Shown here: positions 34,544 through 46,752 of the stretch, in pieces
How the letters are laid out: each line of letters begins with the position of its first letter
How positions within the stretch are numbered: the first letter of the stretch is position 1
DNA from: Nemophila menziesii
Lineage: Eukaryota; Streptophyta; Magnoliopsida; Boraginales; Hydrophyllaceae
Direction: 5' to 3'
Assembly: GCA_029959085.1 (NCBI GenBank)
Contig: JARWIR010000014.1
Coordinates: 11,578,001 to 11,642,000, forward strand
Length of the DNA: 64,000 nucleotides
Made by a program: the position numbers and the translations under genes
Notes under the pieces: generated by a model
The model's input: only the letters and a program-made list of their open reading frames with translations
Databases searched by the model: none
What the model was told of the DNA's origin: nothing

Positions 34544-37087
34544 CTTAGATGGCGAAGCTATCTGTCGGTCCCAGAAGGCCCAACGCACTCAAAAAACATA
34601 TATTATGTGCCCCATTCTGAGAAAGTATGCGAAAGTTAGCAAAAATCCTTCGGGGAACTTCAAAAACCATAAAAACGGTTTGCAACGTGTTTGGATGATA
34701 GAAACAAGCCAAAATCTTCACTTTATTTTTATTTCCGTGGTTAGGGTTCACTGATTAAGGTTATGTGATTATGGTATAAGGTTTAGTGTTTAGGGTTTGG
34801 GGTTTCTGGTTACGGTTTATTGTTAGAGTTTAATGTTAGTGTTTAGGGCTTATGGTGATGGATTAGGTGTAGGTTATAGGGTTAAGGTTTTGTGTTTATG
34901 GTTTAGGGTATAACGTTAGAGACTTTAGAAATTAGGGTTGAATGTTATGAGTGGTAAAACCCTAACTGAGCCAAAATACGATATCCTAAAATAGAATATT
35001 AAAAACAGCCTAAAAGTCAATAAAACACATCTCAACACGTAAAACAGATCATCTTAGATGGCGAAGTTATATGTCTGTTCCAGAAGGCCCAACGCACTCA
35101 AAAAACATATATTATGTGCCCCATTCTGAGAAAGTATGCGAAAGTTAGCAGAAATCCTTCGGGGAACTTCAAAAACCTTAAAAACGGTTTGCAACGTGTT
35201 TGGATGATAGAAACAAGCCAAAATCTTCACGTTATTATTCTTTCCGTGGTTAGGGTTCAGTGACTAAGGTTATGTGATTAGGGTATAAGGTTTAGTGTTT
35301 AGGGTTTGGGGTTTCTGGTTACGGTTTATTGTTAGAGTTTATGGTTAGTATTTAGGCCTTATGGTGATGGATTAGGTGTAGGTTATATGGTTAAGGTTTT
35401 GTGTTTATGGTTTAGGGTATAACGTTAGAGACTTTAGAAATTAAGGTCGAATGTTACGGTTGGTAAAACCCTAACTAAGCCAAAATAAGATATCCTAAAA
35501 TAGAATATTAAAAATAACCTAAAAGTCAATAAAACACATCTCAACACGTAAAACAGATCATCTTAGATGGCAAAGTTATATGTCAGTTCCAGAAGGCCCG
35601 ACGCACTCAAAAAACATATATTATGTGCCCCATTCTGAGAAAGTATGCGAAAGTTAGCAGAAATCCTTCGGGGAACTTCAAAAACCTTAAAAACGGTTTG
35701 CAACGTGTTTGGATGATAGAAACAAGCAAAAATCTTCACGTTATTATCCTTTCCGTGGTTAGGGTTCAGTGACTAAGGTTATGTGATTATGGTAAAAGGT
35801 TTAGTGTTTAGGGTTTGGGGTTTCTGGCTACGGTTTATTGTTAGAGTTTATGGTTAGTATTTAGGGCTTATGGTGATGGATTAGGTGTAGGTTATAGGGT
35901 TAAGGTTTTGTGTTTATGGTTTAGGGTATAACGTTAGAGACTTTAGAAATTAGGGTTGAATGTTATGGTTGGTAAAACCCTAACTGAGCCAAAATACGAT
36001 ATCCTAAAATAGAATATTAAAAACAACCTAAAAGTCAATAAAACACATCTCAACACGTAAAACAGATCATCTTAGATGGCGAAGTTATATGTCAGTTCCA
36101 GAAGGCCCGACGCACTCAAAAAACATATATTATGTGCCCCATTCTGAGAAAGTATGCGAAAGTAGCAAAAATCCTTAGGGGAACTTCAAAAACCTTAAAA
36201 ACGGTTTGCAAAGTGTTTGGATGATAGAAACAAGCCAAACTCTTCACGTTATTATCATTTCCATAGTTAGGGTTCACTGATTAAGGTTTTTGGATTAGGG
36301 TATAAGGTTTAGTGTTTAGGGTTTGGGGTTTCTGGTTACGGTTTATTGTTCGAGTTTATGGTTAGTATTTAGGCCTTATGGTGATGGATTAGGTATAGGT
36401 TATAGGGTTAAGGTTTTGTGTTTATGGTTTAGGGTATAACGTTAGAGACTTTAGAAATTAGGGTTGAATGTTATGGTTGGTAAAACCCTAACTGAGCCAA
36501 AATACGATATCCTAAAATAGAATATTAAAAACAGCCTAAAAGTCAATAAAACACATCTCAACTCGTAAAACAGATCATCTTAGATGGCGAAGCTATTTGT
36601 CGGTCCCAGAAGGCCCGACGCACTCAAAAAACATATATTATGTGCCCGATTCTGAGAAAGTATGCGAAAGTTAGCAAAAATCCTTCGGGGAACTTCAAAA
36701 ACCATAAAAACGGTTTGCAACGTGTTTGGATGATAGAAACAAGCCAAAATCTTCACGTTATTATTATTTCCGTTGTTAGGGTTCACTGATTAAGGCTATG
36801 TGATTATGGTATAAGGTTTAGTGTTTAGGGTTTGGGGTTTCTGGTTACGGTTTATTGTTAGAGTTTATGGTTAGTGTTTAGGGCTTATGGTGATGGATTA
36901 GGTGTAGGTTATAGGGTTAAGGTTTTGTGTTTATGGTTTAGGGTATAACGTTAGAGACTTTAGAAATTAGGGTTTAATGTTATGGTTGGTAAAACCCTAA
37001 CTGAGCCAAAATACGATATCCTAAAATAGAATATTAAAAACAGCCTAAAAGTCAATAAAACACATCTCAACACGTAAAACAGATCAT

Positions 37088-38614
37088 CTTAGATGGCGAA
37101 GTTATATGTCAGTTCCAGAAGGCCCGACGCACTCAAAAAACATATATTATGTGCCCCATTCTGAGAAAGTATTCGAAAGTTAGCAGAAATCCTTAGGGGA
37201 ACTTCAAAAACCTTAAAAACGGTTCGCAAAGTGTTTGGATGATAGAAACAAGCCAAAATCTTCACGTTATTATCATTTCCATGGTTAGGGTTCACTGATT
37301 AAGGTTTTTGGATTAGGGTATAAGGTTTAGTGTTTAGGGTTTGGGGTTTATTGTTACGGTTTATTGTTCGAGTTTATGGTTAGTATTTAGGCCTTATGGT
37401 GATGGATTAGGTGTAGGTTATAGGGTTAAGGTTTTGTGTTTATGGTTTAGGGTATAACGTTAGAGACTTTAGAAATTAGGGTTGAATGTTATGGTTGGTA
37501 AAACCCTAACTGAGCCAAAATACGATATCCTAAAATAGAATATTAAAAACAACCTAAAAGTCAATAAAACACAACTCAACACGTAAAACAGATCATCTTA
37601 GATGGCGAAGTTATATGTCAGTTCCAGAAGGCCCGACGCACTCAAAAAACATATATTATGTGCCCCATTCTGAGAAAGTATGCGAAAGTTAGCAGAAATC
37701 CTTCGGGGAACTTCAAAAACCTTAAAAACGGTTTGCAACGTGTTTGGATGATAGAAACAAGCAAAAATCATCACGTTATTATCCTTTCCGTGGTTAGGGT
37801 TCAGTGACTAAGGTTATGTGATTATGGTATAAGGTTTAGGTTTTAGGGTTTGGGGTTTCTGGCTACGGTTTATTGTTAGAGTTTATGGTTAGTATTTAGG
37901 GCTTATTGTGATGGATTAGGTGTAGGTTATAGGGTTAAGGTTTTGTGTTTATGGTTTAGGGTATAACGTTAGAGACTTTAGAAATTAGGGTTGAATGTTA
38001 TGGTTGGTAAAACCCTAACTGAGCCAAAATACGATATCCTAAAATAGAATATTAAAAACAACCTAAAAGTCAATAAAACACATCTCAACACGTAAAACAG
38101 ATCATCTTAGATAACGAAGATATATGTCAGTTCCAGAAGGCCCGACGCACTCAAAAAACATATATTATGTGCCCCATTCTGAGAAAGTATGCGAAAGTTA
38201 GCAGAAATCCTTAGGGGAACTTCAAAAACCTTAAAAACGGTTTGCAACGTGTTTGGATTTTAGAAACAAGCCAAAATTTTCACGTTATTATCCTTTCCGT
38301 GGTTAGGGTTCAGTGACTAAGGTTATGTGATTATGGTATAAGGTTTAGTTTTTAGGGTTTGGGGTTTCTGGCTACGGTTTATTGTTAGAGTTTATGGTTA
38401 GTATTTAGGGCTTATGGTGATGGATTAGGTGTAGGTTATAGGGTTAAGGTTTTGTGTTTATGGTTTAGGGTATAACGTTAGAGACTTTAGAAATTAGGGT
38501 TGAATGTTATGGTTGGTAAAACCCTAACTGAGCCAAAATACGATATCCTAAAATAGAATATTAAAAACAACCTAAAAGTCAATAAAACACATCTCAACAC
38601 GTAAAACAGATCAT
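37088..38614 (+). repeat. Three-monomer block, copy 2 of a 4,071-bp-offset pair
   Basis: This is the partner of 33017-34543. Differences include GATGGCGAAG at the start (GATAACGAAG at 33017), GGTTCGCAAAG near 37222, GGTTTATTGTTACGG near 37345 and ATCATCACG near 37768. The following monomer, 38615, does not match 34544 but matches 36071 (5 monomers upstream), so the copied block ends at a junction near 38615. Confidence 0.88.
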
Positions 38615-41157
38615 CTTAGATGGCAAAGTTATATGTCAGTTCCAGAAGGCCCGACGCACTCAAAAAACATATATTATGTGCCCCATTCTGAGAAAGTATG
38701 CGAAAGTAGCAAAAATCCTTAGGGGAACTTCAAAAACCTTAAAAACGGTTTGCAAAGTGTTTGGATGATAGAAACAAGCCAAACTCTTCACGTTATTATC
38801 ATTTCCATAGTTAGGGTTCACTGATTAAGGTTTTTGGATTGGGGTATAAGGTTTAGTGTTTAGGGTTTGGGGTTTCTGGTTACGGTTTATTGTTCGAGTT
38901 TATGGTTAGTATTTAGGCCTTATGGTGATGGATTAGGTGTAGGTTATAGGGTTAAGGTTTTGTGTTTATGGTTTAGGGTATAACGTTAGAGACTTTAGAA
39001 ATTAGGGTTGAATGTTATGGTTGGTAAAACCCTAACTGAGCCAAAATACGATATCCTAAAATAGAATATTAAAAACAACCTAAAAGTCAATAAAACACAT
39101 CTCAACACGTAAAACAGATCATCTTAGATGGCGAAGTTATATGTCAGTTCCAGAAGGCCCGACGCACTCAAAAAACATATATTATGTGCCCCATTCTGAG
39201 AAAGTATGCGCGAGTTAGCAGAAATCCTTCGGGGAACTTTAAAAACCATAAAAACGGTTTGCAACGTGTTTGCATGATAGAAACAAGCCAAAATCTTCAC
39301 GTTATTATCATTTCCGTGGTTAGTGTTCACTGATTAAGGTTATGTGATTATGGTATAAGGTTTAGTGTTTAGGGTTTGGGGTTTCTGGTTACGGTTTGTT
39401 GTTAGAGTTTATGGTTAGTGTTTAGGGCTTATGGTGATGGATTAGGTGTAGGTTATAGGGTTAAGGTTTTGTGTTTATGGTTTAGGGTATAACGTTAGAG
39501 ACTTTAGAAATTAGGGTTTAATGTTATGGTTGGTAAAACCCTAACTGAGCCAAAATACGATATCCTAAAATAGAATATTAAAAACAGCCTAAAAGTCAAT
39601 AAAACACATCTCAACACGTAAAACAGATCATCTTAGATGGCGAAGTTATATGTCAGTTCCAGAAGGCCCAACGCACTCAAAAAACATATATTATGTGCCC
39701 CATTCTGAGAAAGTATTCGAAAGTTAGCAAAAATCCTTCGGGGAACTTCAAAAACCTTAAAAACGGTTTGCAACGTGTTTGGATGATAGAAACAAGCCAA
39801 AATCTTCACGTTATTATCCTTTCCGTGGTTAGGGTTCAGTGACTAAGGTTATGTGATTATGGTATAAGGTTTAGTGTTTAGGGTTTGGGGTTTCTGGTTA
39901 CGGTTTACTGTTAGAGTTTATGGTTAGTATTTAGGGCTTATGGTGATGGATTAGGTGTAGGTTATAGGGTTAAGGTTTTGTGTTTATGGTTTAGGGTATA
40001 ACGTTAGAGACTTTAGAAATTAGGGTTGAATGTTATGGTTGGTAAAACCCTAACTGAGCCAAAATACGATATCCTAAAATAGAATATTAAAAACAACCTA
40101 AAAGTCAATAAAACACATCTCAACACGTAAAACAGATCATCTTAGATGGCGAAGTTATATGTCAGTTCCAGAAGGCCCGACGCACTCAAAAAACATATAT
40201 TATGTGCCCCATTCTGAGAAAGTATGCGAAAGTAGCAAAAATTCTTCGGGGAACTTCAAAAACCTTAAAAACGGTTTGCAACGTGTTTGCATGATAGAAA
40301 CAAGCCAAACTCTTCATGTTATTATCATTTCCATAGTTAGGGTTCACTGATTAAGGTTTTTGGATTAGGGTATAAGGTTTAGTGTTTAGGGTTTGGGGTT
40401 TCTGGTTACGGTTTATTGTTCGAGTTTATGGTTAGTATTTATGCCTTATGGTGATGGATTAGGTGTAGGTTATAGGGTTAAGGTTTTGTGTTTATGGTTT
40501 AGGGTATAACGTTAGAGACTTTAGAAATTAGGGTTGAATGTTATGGTTGGTAAAACCCTAACTGAGCCAAAATACGATATCCTAAAATAGAATATTAAAA
40601 ACAACCTAAAAGTCAATAAAACACATCTCAACACGTAAAACAGATCATCTTAGATGGCGAAGTTATATGTCAGTTCCAGAAGGCCCGACGCACTCAAAAA
40701 ACATATATTATGTGCCCCATTCTGAGAAAGTATGCGCGAGTTAGCAGAAATCCTTCGGGGAACTTCAAAAACCATAAAAACGGTTTGCAACGTGTTTGCA
40801 TGATAGAAACAAGCCAAAATCTTCACGTTATTATCATTTCCGTGGTTAGTGTTCACTGATTAAGGCTATGTGATTATGGTATAAGGTTTAGTGTTTAGGG
40901 TTTGGGGTTTCTGGTTACGGTTTATTGTTAGAGTTTATGGTCAGTGTTTAGGGCTTATGGTGATGGATTAGGTGTAGGTTATAGGGTTAAGGTTTTGTGT
41001 TTATGGTTTAGGGTATAACGTTAGAGACTTTAGAAATTAGGGTTTAATGTTATGGTTGGTAAAACCCTAACTGAGCCAAAATACGATATCCTAAAATAGA
41101 ATATTAAAAACAGCCTAAAAGTCAATAAAACACATCTCAACACGTAAAACAGATCAT

Positions 41158-43700
41158 CTTAGATGGCGAAGTTATATGTCAGTTCCAGAAGGCCCAACGC
41201 ACTCAAAAAACATATATTATGTGCCCCATTCTGAGAAAGTATGCGAAAGTTAGCAGAAATCCTTCGGGGAACTTCAAAAACCTTAAAAACGGTTTGCAAC
41301 GTGTTTGGATGATAGAAACAAGCCAAAATCTTCACGTTATTATCCTTTCCGTGGTTAGGGTTCAGTGACTAAGGTTATGTGATTATGGTATAAGGTTTAG
41401 TGTTTAGGGTTTGGGGTTTCTGGTTACGGTTTACTGTTAGAGTTTATGGTTAGTATTTAGGGCTTATGGTGATGGATTAGGTGTAGGTTATAGGGTTAAG
41501 GTTTTGTGTTTATGGTTTAGGGTATAACGTTAGAGACTTTAGAAATTAGGGTTGAATGTTATGGTTGGTAAAACCCTAACTGAGCCAAAATACGATATCC
41601 TAAAATAGAATATTAAAAACAACCTAAAAGTCAATAAAACACATCTCAACACGTAAAACAGATCATCTTAGATGGCGAAGTTATATGTCAGTTCCAGAAG
41701 GCCCGACGCACTCAAAAAACATATATTATGTGCCCCATTCTGAGAAAGTATGCGAAAGTAGCAAAAATTCTTCGGGGAACTTCAAAAACCTTAAAAACGG
41801 TTTGCAAAGTGTTTGGATGATAGAAACAAGCCAAACTCTTCACGTTATTATCATTTCCATAGTTAGGGTTCACTGATTAAGGTTTTTGGATTAGGGTATA
41901 AGGTTTAGTGTTTAGGGTTTGGGGTTTCTGGTTACGGTTTATTGTTCGAGTTTATGGTTAGTATTTAGGCCTTATGGTGATGGATTAGGTGTAGGTTATA
42001 GGGTTAAGGTTTTGTGTTTATGGTTTAGGGTATAACGTTAGAGACTTTAGAAATTAGGGTTTAATGTTATGGTTGGTAAAACCCTAACTGAGCCAAAATA
42101 CGATATCCTAAAATAGAATATTAAAAACAGCCTAAAAGTCAATAAAACACATCTCAACACGTAAAACAGATCATCTTAGATGGCGAAGTTATATGTCAGT
42201 TCCAGAAGGCCCAACGCACTCAAAAAACATATATTATGTGCCCCATTCTGAGAAAGTATGCGAAAGTTAGCAGAAATCCTTCGGGGAACTTCAAAAACCT
42301 TAAAAACGGTTTGCAACGTGTTTGGATGATAGAAACAAGCCAAAATCTTCACGTTATTATCCTTTCCGTGGTTAGGGTTCAGTGACTAAGGTTATGTGAT
42401 TATGGTATAAGGTTTAGTGTTTAGGGTTTGGGGTTTTTGGTTACGGTTTATTGTTAGAGTTTATGGTTAGTATTTAGGGCTTATGGTGATGGATTAGGTG
42501 TAGGTTATAGGGTTAAGGTTTTGTGTTTATGGTTTAGGGTATAACGTTAGAGACTTTAGAAATTAGGGTTGAATGTTATGGTTGGTAAAACCCTAACTGA
42601 GCCAAAATACGATATCCTAAAATAGAATATTAAAAACAACCTAAAAGTCAATAAAACACATCTCAACACGTAAAACAGATCATCTTAGATGGCGAAGTTA
42701 TATGTCAGTTCCAGAAGGCCCGACGCACTCAAAAAACATATATAATGTGCCCCATTCTGAGAAAGTATGCGAAAGTAGCAAAAATACTTCGGGGAACTTC
42801 AAAAACCTTAAAAACGGTTTGCAAAGTATTTGGATGATAGAAACAAGCCAAACTCTTCACGTTATTATCATTTCCATAGTTAGGGTTCACTGATTAAGGT
42901 TTTTGGATTAGGGTATAAGGTTTAGTGCTTAGGGTTTGGGGTTTCTGGTTACGGTTTATTGTTCGAGTTTATGGTTAGTATTTAGGCCTTATGGTGATGG
43001 ATTAGGTGTAGGTTATAGGGTTAAGGTTTTGTGTTTATGGTTTAGGGTATAACGTTAGAGACTTTAGAAATTAGGGTTGAATGTTATGGTTGGTAAAACC
43101 CTAACTGAGCCAAAATACGATATCCTAAAATAGAATATTAAAAACAACCTAAAAGTCAATAAAACACATCTCAACACGTAAAACAGATCATCTTAGATGG
43201 CGAAGTTATATGTCAGTTCCAGAAGGCCCGACGCACTCAAAAAACATATATTATGTGCCCCATTCTGAGAAAGTATGCGAAAGTTAGCAGAAATCCTTCG
43301 GGGAACTTCAAAAACCATAAAAACGGTTTGCAACGAGTTTGCATGATAGAAACAAGCCAAAATCTTCACGTTATTATCATTTCCGTGGTTAGTGTTCACT
43401 GATTAAGGTTATGTGATTATGGTATAAGGTTTAGTGTTTAGGGTTTGGGGTTTCTGGTTACGGTTTATTGTTAGAGTTTATGGTTAGTGTTTAGGGCTTA
43501 TGGTGATGGATTAGGTGTAGGTTATAGGGTTAAGGTTTTGTGTTTATGGTTTAGGGTATAACGTTAGAGACTTTAGAAATTAGGGTTTAATGTTATGGTT
43601 GGTAAAACCCTAACTGAGCCAAAATACGATATCCTAAAATAGAATATTAAAAACAGCCTAAAAGTCAATAAAACACATCTCAACACGTAAAACAGATCAT
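41158..43700 (+). repeat. Pentameric HOR, copy 1 (2,543 bp)
   Basis: Five monomers (41158, 41667, 42175, 42684, 43192) match 43701-46243. Shared private variants are GGTTTACTG in the first, a tail switch to GGGTTTAATG and CAGCC in the second, ATATATAATGTGCC with ATACTTCGG, AGTATTTGG and GTGCTTAGGG in the fourth, and GCAACGAGTTTGCATG in the fifth. Confidence 0.9.
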
Positions 43701-46243
43701 CTTAGATGGCGAAGTTATATGTCAGTTCCAGAAGGCCCAACGCACTCAAAAAACATATATTATGTGCCCCATTCTGAGAAAGTATGCGAAAGTTAGCAGA
43801 AATCCTTCGGGGAACTTCAAAAACCTTAAAAACGGTTTGCAACGTGTTTGGATGATAGAAACAAGCCAAAATCTTCACGTTATTATCCTTTCCGTGGTTA
43901 GGGTTCAGTGACTAAGGTTATGTGATTATGGTATAAGGTTTAGTGTTTAGGGTTTGGGGTTTCTGGTTACGGTTTACTGTTAGAGTTTATGGTTAGTATT
44001 TAGGGCTTATGGTGATGGATTAGGTGTAGGTTATAGGGTTAAGGTTTTGTGTTTATGGTTTAGGGTATAACGTTAGAGACTTTAGAAATTAGGGTTGAAT
44101 GTTATGGTTGGTAAAACCCTAACTGAGCCAAAATACGATATCCTAAAATAGAATATTAAAAACAACCTAAAAGTCAATAAAACACATCTCAACACGTAAA
44201 ACAGATCATCTTAGATGGCGAAGTTATATGTCAGTTCCAGAAGGCCCGACGCACTCAACAAACATATATTATGTGCCCCATTCTGAGAAAGTATGCGAAA
44301 GTAGCAAAAATTCTTCGGGGAACTTCAAAAACCTTAAAAACGGTTTGCAAAGTGTTTGGATGATAGAAAAAAGCCAAACTCTTCACGTTATTATCATTTC
44401 CATAGTTAGGGTTCACTGATTAAGGTTTTTGGATTAGGGTATAAGGTTTAGTGTTTAGGGTTTGGGGTTTCTGGTTACGGTTTATTGTTCGAGTTTATGG
44501 TTAGTATTTAGGCCTTATGGTGATGGATTAGGTGTAGGTTATAGGGTTAAGGTTTTGTGTTTATGGTTTAGGGTATAACGTTAGAGACTTTAGAAATTAG
44601 GGTTTAATGTTATGGTTGGTAAAACCCTAACTGAGCCAAAATACGATATCCTAAAATAGAATATTAAAAACAGCCTAAAAGTCAATAAAACACATCTCAA
44701 CACGTAAAACAGATCATCTTAGATGGCGAAGTTATATGTCAGTTCCAGAAGGCCCAACGCACTCAAAAAACATATATTATGTGCCCCATTCTGAGAAAGT
44801 ATGCGAAAGTTAGCAGAAATCCTTCGGGGAACTTCAAAAACCTTAAAAACGGTTTGCAACGTGTTTGGATGATAGAAACAAGCCAAAATCTTCACGTTAT
44901 TATCCTTTCCGTGGTTAGGGTTCAGTGACTAAGGTTATGTGATTATGGTATAAGGTTTAGTGTTTAGGGTTTGGGGTTTCTGGTTACGGTTTATTGTTAG
45001 AGTTTATGGTTAGTATTTAGGGCTTATGGTGATGGATTAGGTGTAGGTTATAGGGTTAAGGTTTTGTGTTTATGGTTTAGGGTATAACGTTAGAGACTTT
45101 AGAAATTAGGGTTGAATGTTATGGTTGGTAAAACCCTAACTGAGCCAAAATACGATATCCTAAAATAGAATATTAAAAACAACCTAAAAGTCAATAAAAC
45201 ACATCTCAACACGTAAAACAGATCATCTTAGATGGCGAAGTTATATGTCAGTTCCAGAAGGCCCGACGCACTCAAAAAACATATATAATGTGCCCCATTC
45301 TGAGAAAGTATGCGAAAGTAGCAAAAATACTTCGGGGAACTTCAAAAACCTTAAAAACGGTTTGCAAAGTATTTGGATGATAGAAACAAGCCAAACTCTT
45401 CACGTTATTATCATTTCCATAGTTAGGGTTCACTGATTAAGGTTTTTGGATTAGGGTATAAGGTTTAGTGCTTAGGGTTTGGGGTTTCTGGTTACGGTTT
45501 ATTGTTCGAGTTTATGGTTAGTATTTAGGCCTTATGGTGATGGATTAGGTGTAGGTTATAGGGTTAAGGTTTTGTGTTTATGGTTTAGGGTATAACGTTA
45601 GAGACTTTAGAAATTAGGGTTGAATGTTATGGTTGGTAAAACCCTAACTGAGCCAAAATACGATATCCTAAAATAGAATATTAAAAACAACCTAAAAGTC
45701 AATAAAACACATCTCAACACGTAAAACAGATCATCTTAGATGGCGAAGTTATATGTCAGTTCCAGAAGGCCCGACGCACTCAAAAAACATATATTATGTG
45801 CCCCATTCTGAGAAAGTATGCGAAAGTTAGCAGAAATCCTTCGGGGAACTTCAAAAACCATAAAAACGGTTTGCAACGAGTTTGCATGATAGAAACAAGC
45901 CAAAATCTTCACGTTATTATCATTTCCGTGGTTAGTGTTCACTGATTAAGGTTATGTGATTATGGTATAAGGTTTAGTGTTTAGGGTTTGGGGTTTCTGG
46001 TTACGGTTTATTGTTAGAGTTTATGGTTAGTGTTTAGGGCTTATGGTGATGGATTAGGTGTAGGTTATAGGGTTAAGGTTTTGTGTTTATGGTTTAGGGT
46101 ATAACGTTAGAGACTTTAGAAATTAGGGTTTAATGTTATGGTTGGTTAAACCCTAACTGAGCCAAAATACGATATCCTAAAATAGAATATTAAAAACAGC
46201 CTAAAAGTCAATAAAACACATCTCAACACGTAAAACAGATCAT
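43701..46243 (+). repeat. Pentameric HOR, copy 2 (2,543 bp)
   Basis: Partner of 41158-43700. Private differences are few by eye: CTCAACAAACAT and GATAGAAAAAAGCC in the monomer at 44210, CGGTTTATTG instead of CGGTTTACTG in 44718's neighbourhood, and GTTGGTTAAACCC near 46141. The low divergence marks a recent duplication. Confidence 0.9.
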
Positions 46244-46752
46244 CTTAGATGGCGAAGTTATATGTCAGTTCCAGAAGGCCCGACGCACTCAAAAAACATA
46301 TATTATGTGCCCCATTCTGAGAAAGTATGCGAAAGTTAGCAGAAATCCTTCGGGGAACTTCAAAAACCTTAAAAACGGTTTGCAACGTGTTTGCATGATA
46401 GAAACAAGCCAAAATCTTCACGTTATTATCATTTCCGTGGTTAGTGTTCACTGATTAAGGTTATGTGATTATGGTATAAGGTTTAGTGTTTAGGGTTTGG
46501 GGTTTCTGGTTACGGCTATTTGTTAGAGTTTATGGTTAGTGTTTAGGGCTTATGGTGATGGATTAGGTGTAGGTTATAGGGTTAAGGTTTTGTGTTTATG
46601 GTTTAGGGTATAACGTTAGAGACTTTAGAAATTAGGGTTTAATGTTATGGTTGGTAAAACCCTAACTGAGCCAAAATACGATATCCTAAAATAGAATATT
46701 AAAAACAGCCTAAAAGTCAATAAAACACATCTCAACACGTAAAACAGATCAT

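Larger units (their letters stand above)
33017..39122 (+). repeat. Long-offset duplication domain, 12 monomers
   Basis: Monomers start at 33017, 33526, 34035, 34544, 35053, 35562, 36071, 36579, 37088, 37597, 38106 and 38615. The monomers at 34544, 35053 and 35562 keep the A'-B'-C' order of domain 2 as an island. Around it lie copies of other subtypes: GATAACGAAG starts (33017, 34035, 38106), TTGTTCGAG, CCTTAGGGG and CCAAACTCTTCACG. The monomer at 36579 has the unusual GAAGCTATTTGTCGG start and GTGCCCGATTCTG. Confidence 0.85.
39123..46752 (+). repeat. Trimer-to-pentamer HOR domain, 15 monomers
   Basis: Monomers start at 39123, 39632, 40141, 40649, 41158, 41667, 42175, 42684, 43192, 43701, 44210, 44718, 45227, 45735 and 46244. 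The left side is trimeric: 39123 and 40649 share TATGCGCGAGTTAGC at a 1,526-bp offset, and both are followed by copies with GGTTTACTG. The right side is pentameric (2,543 bp). Confidence 0.87.
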
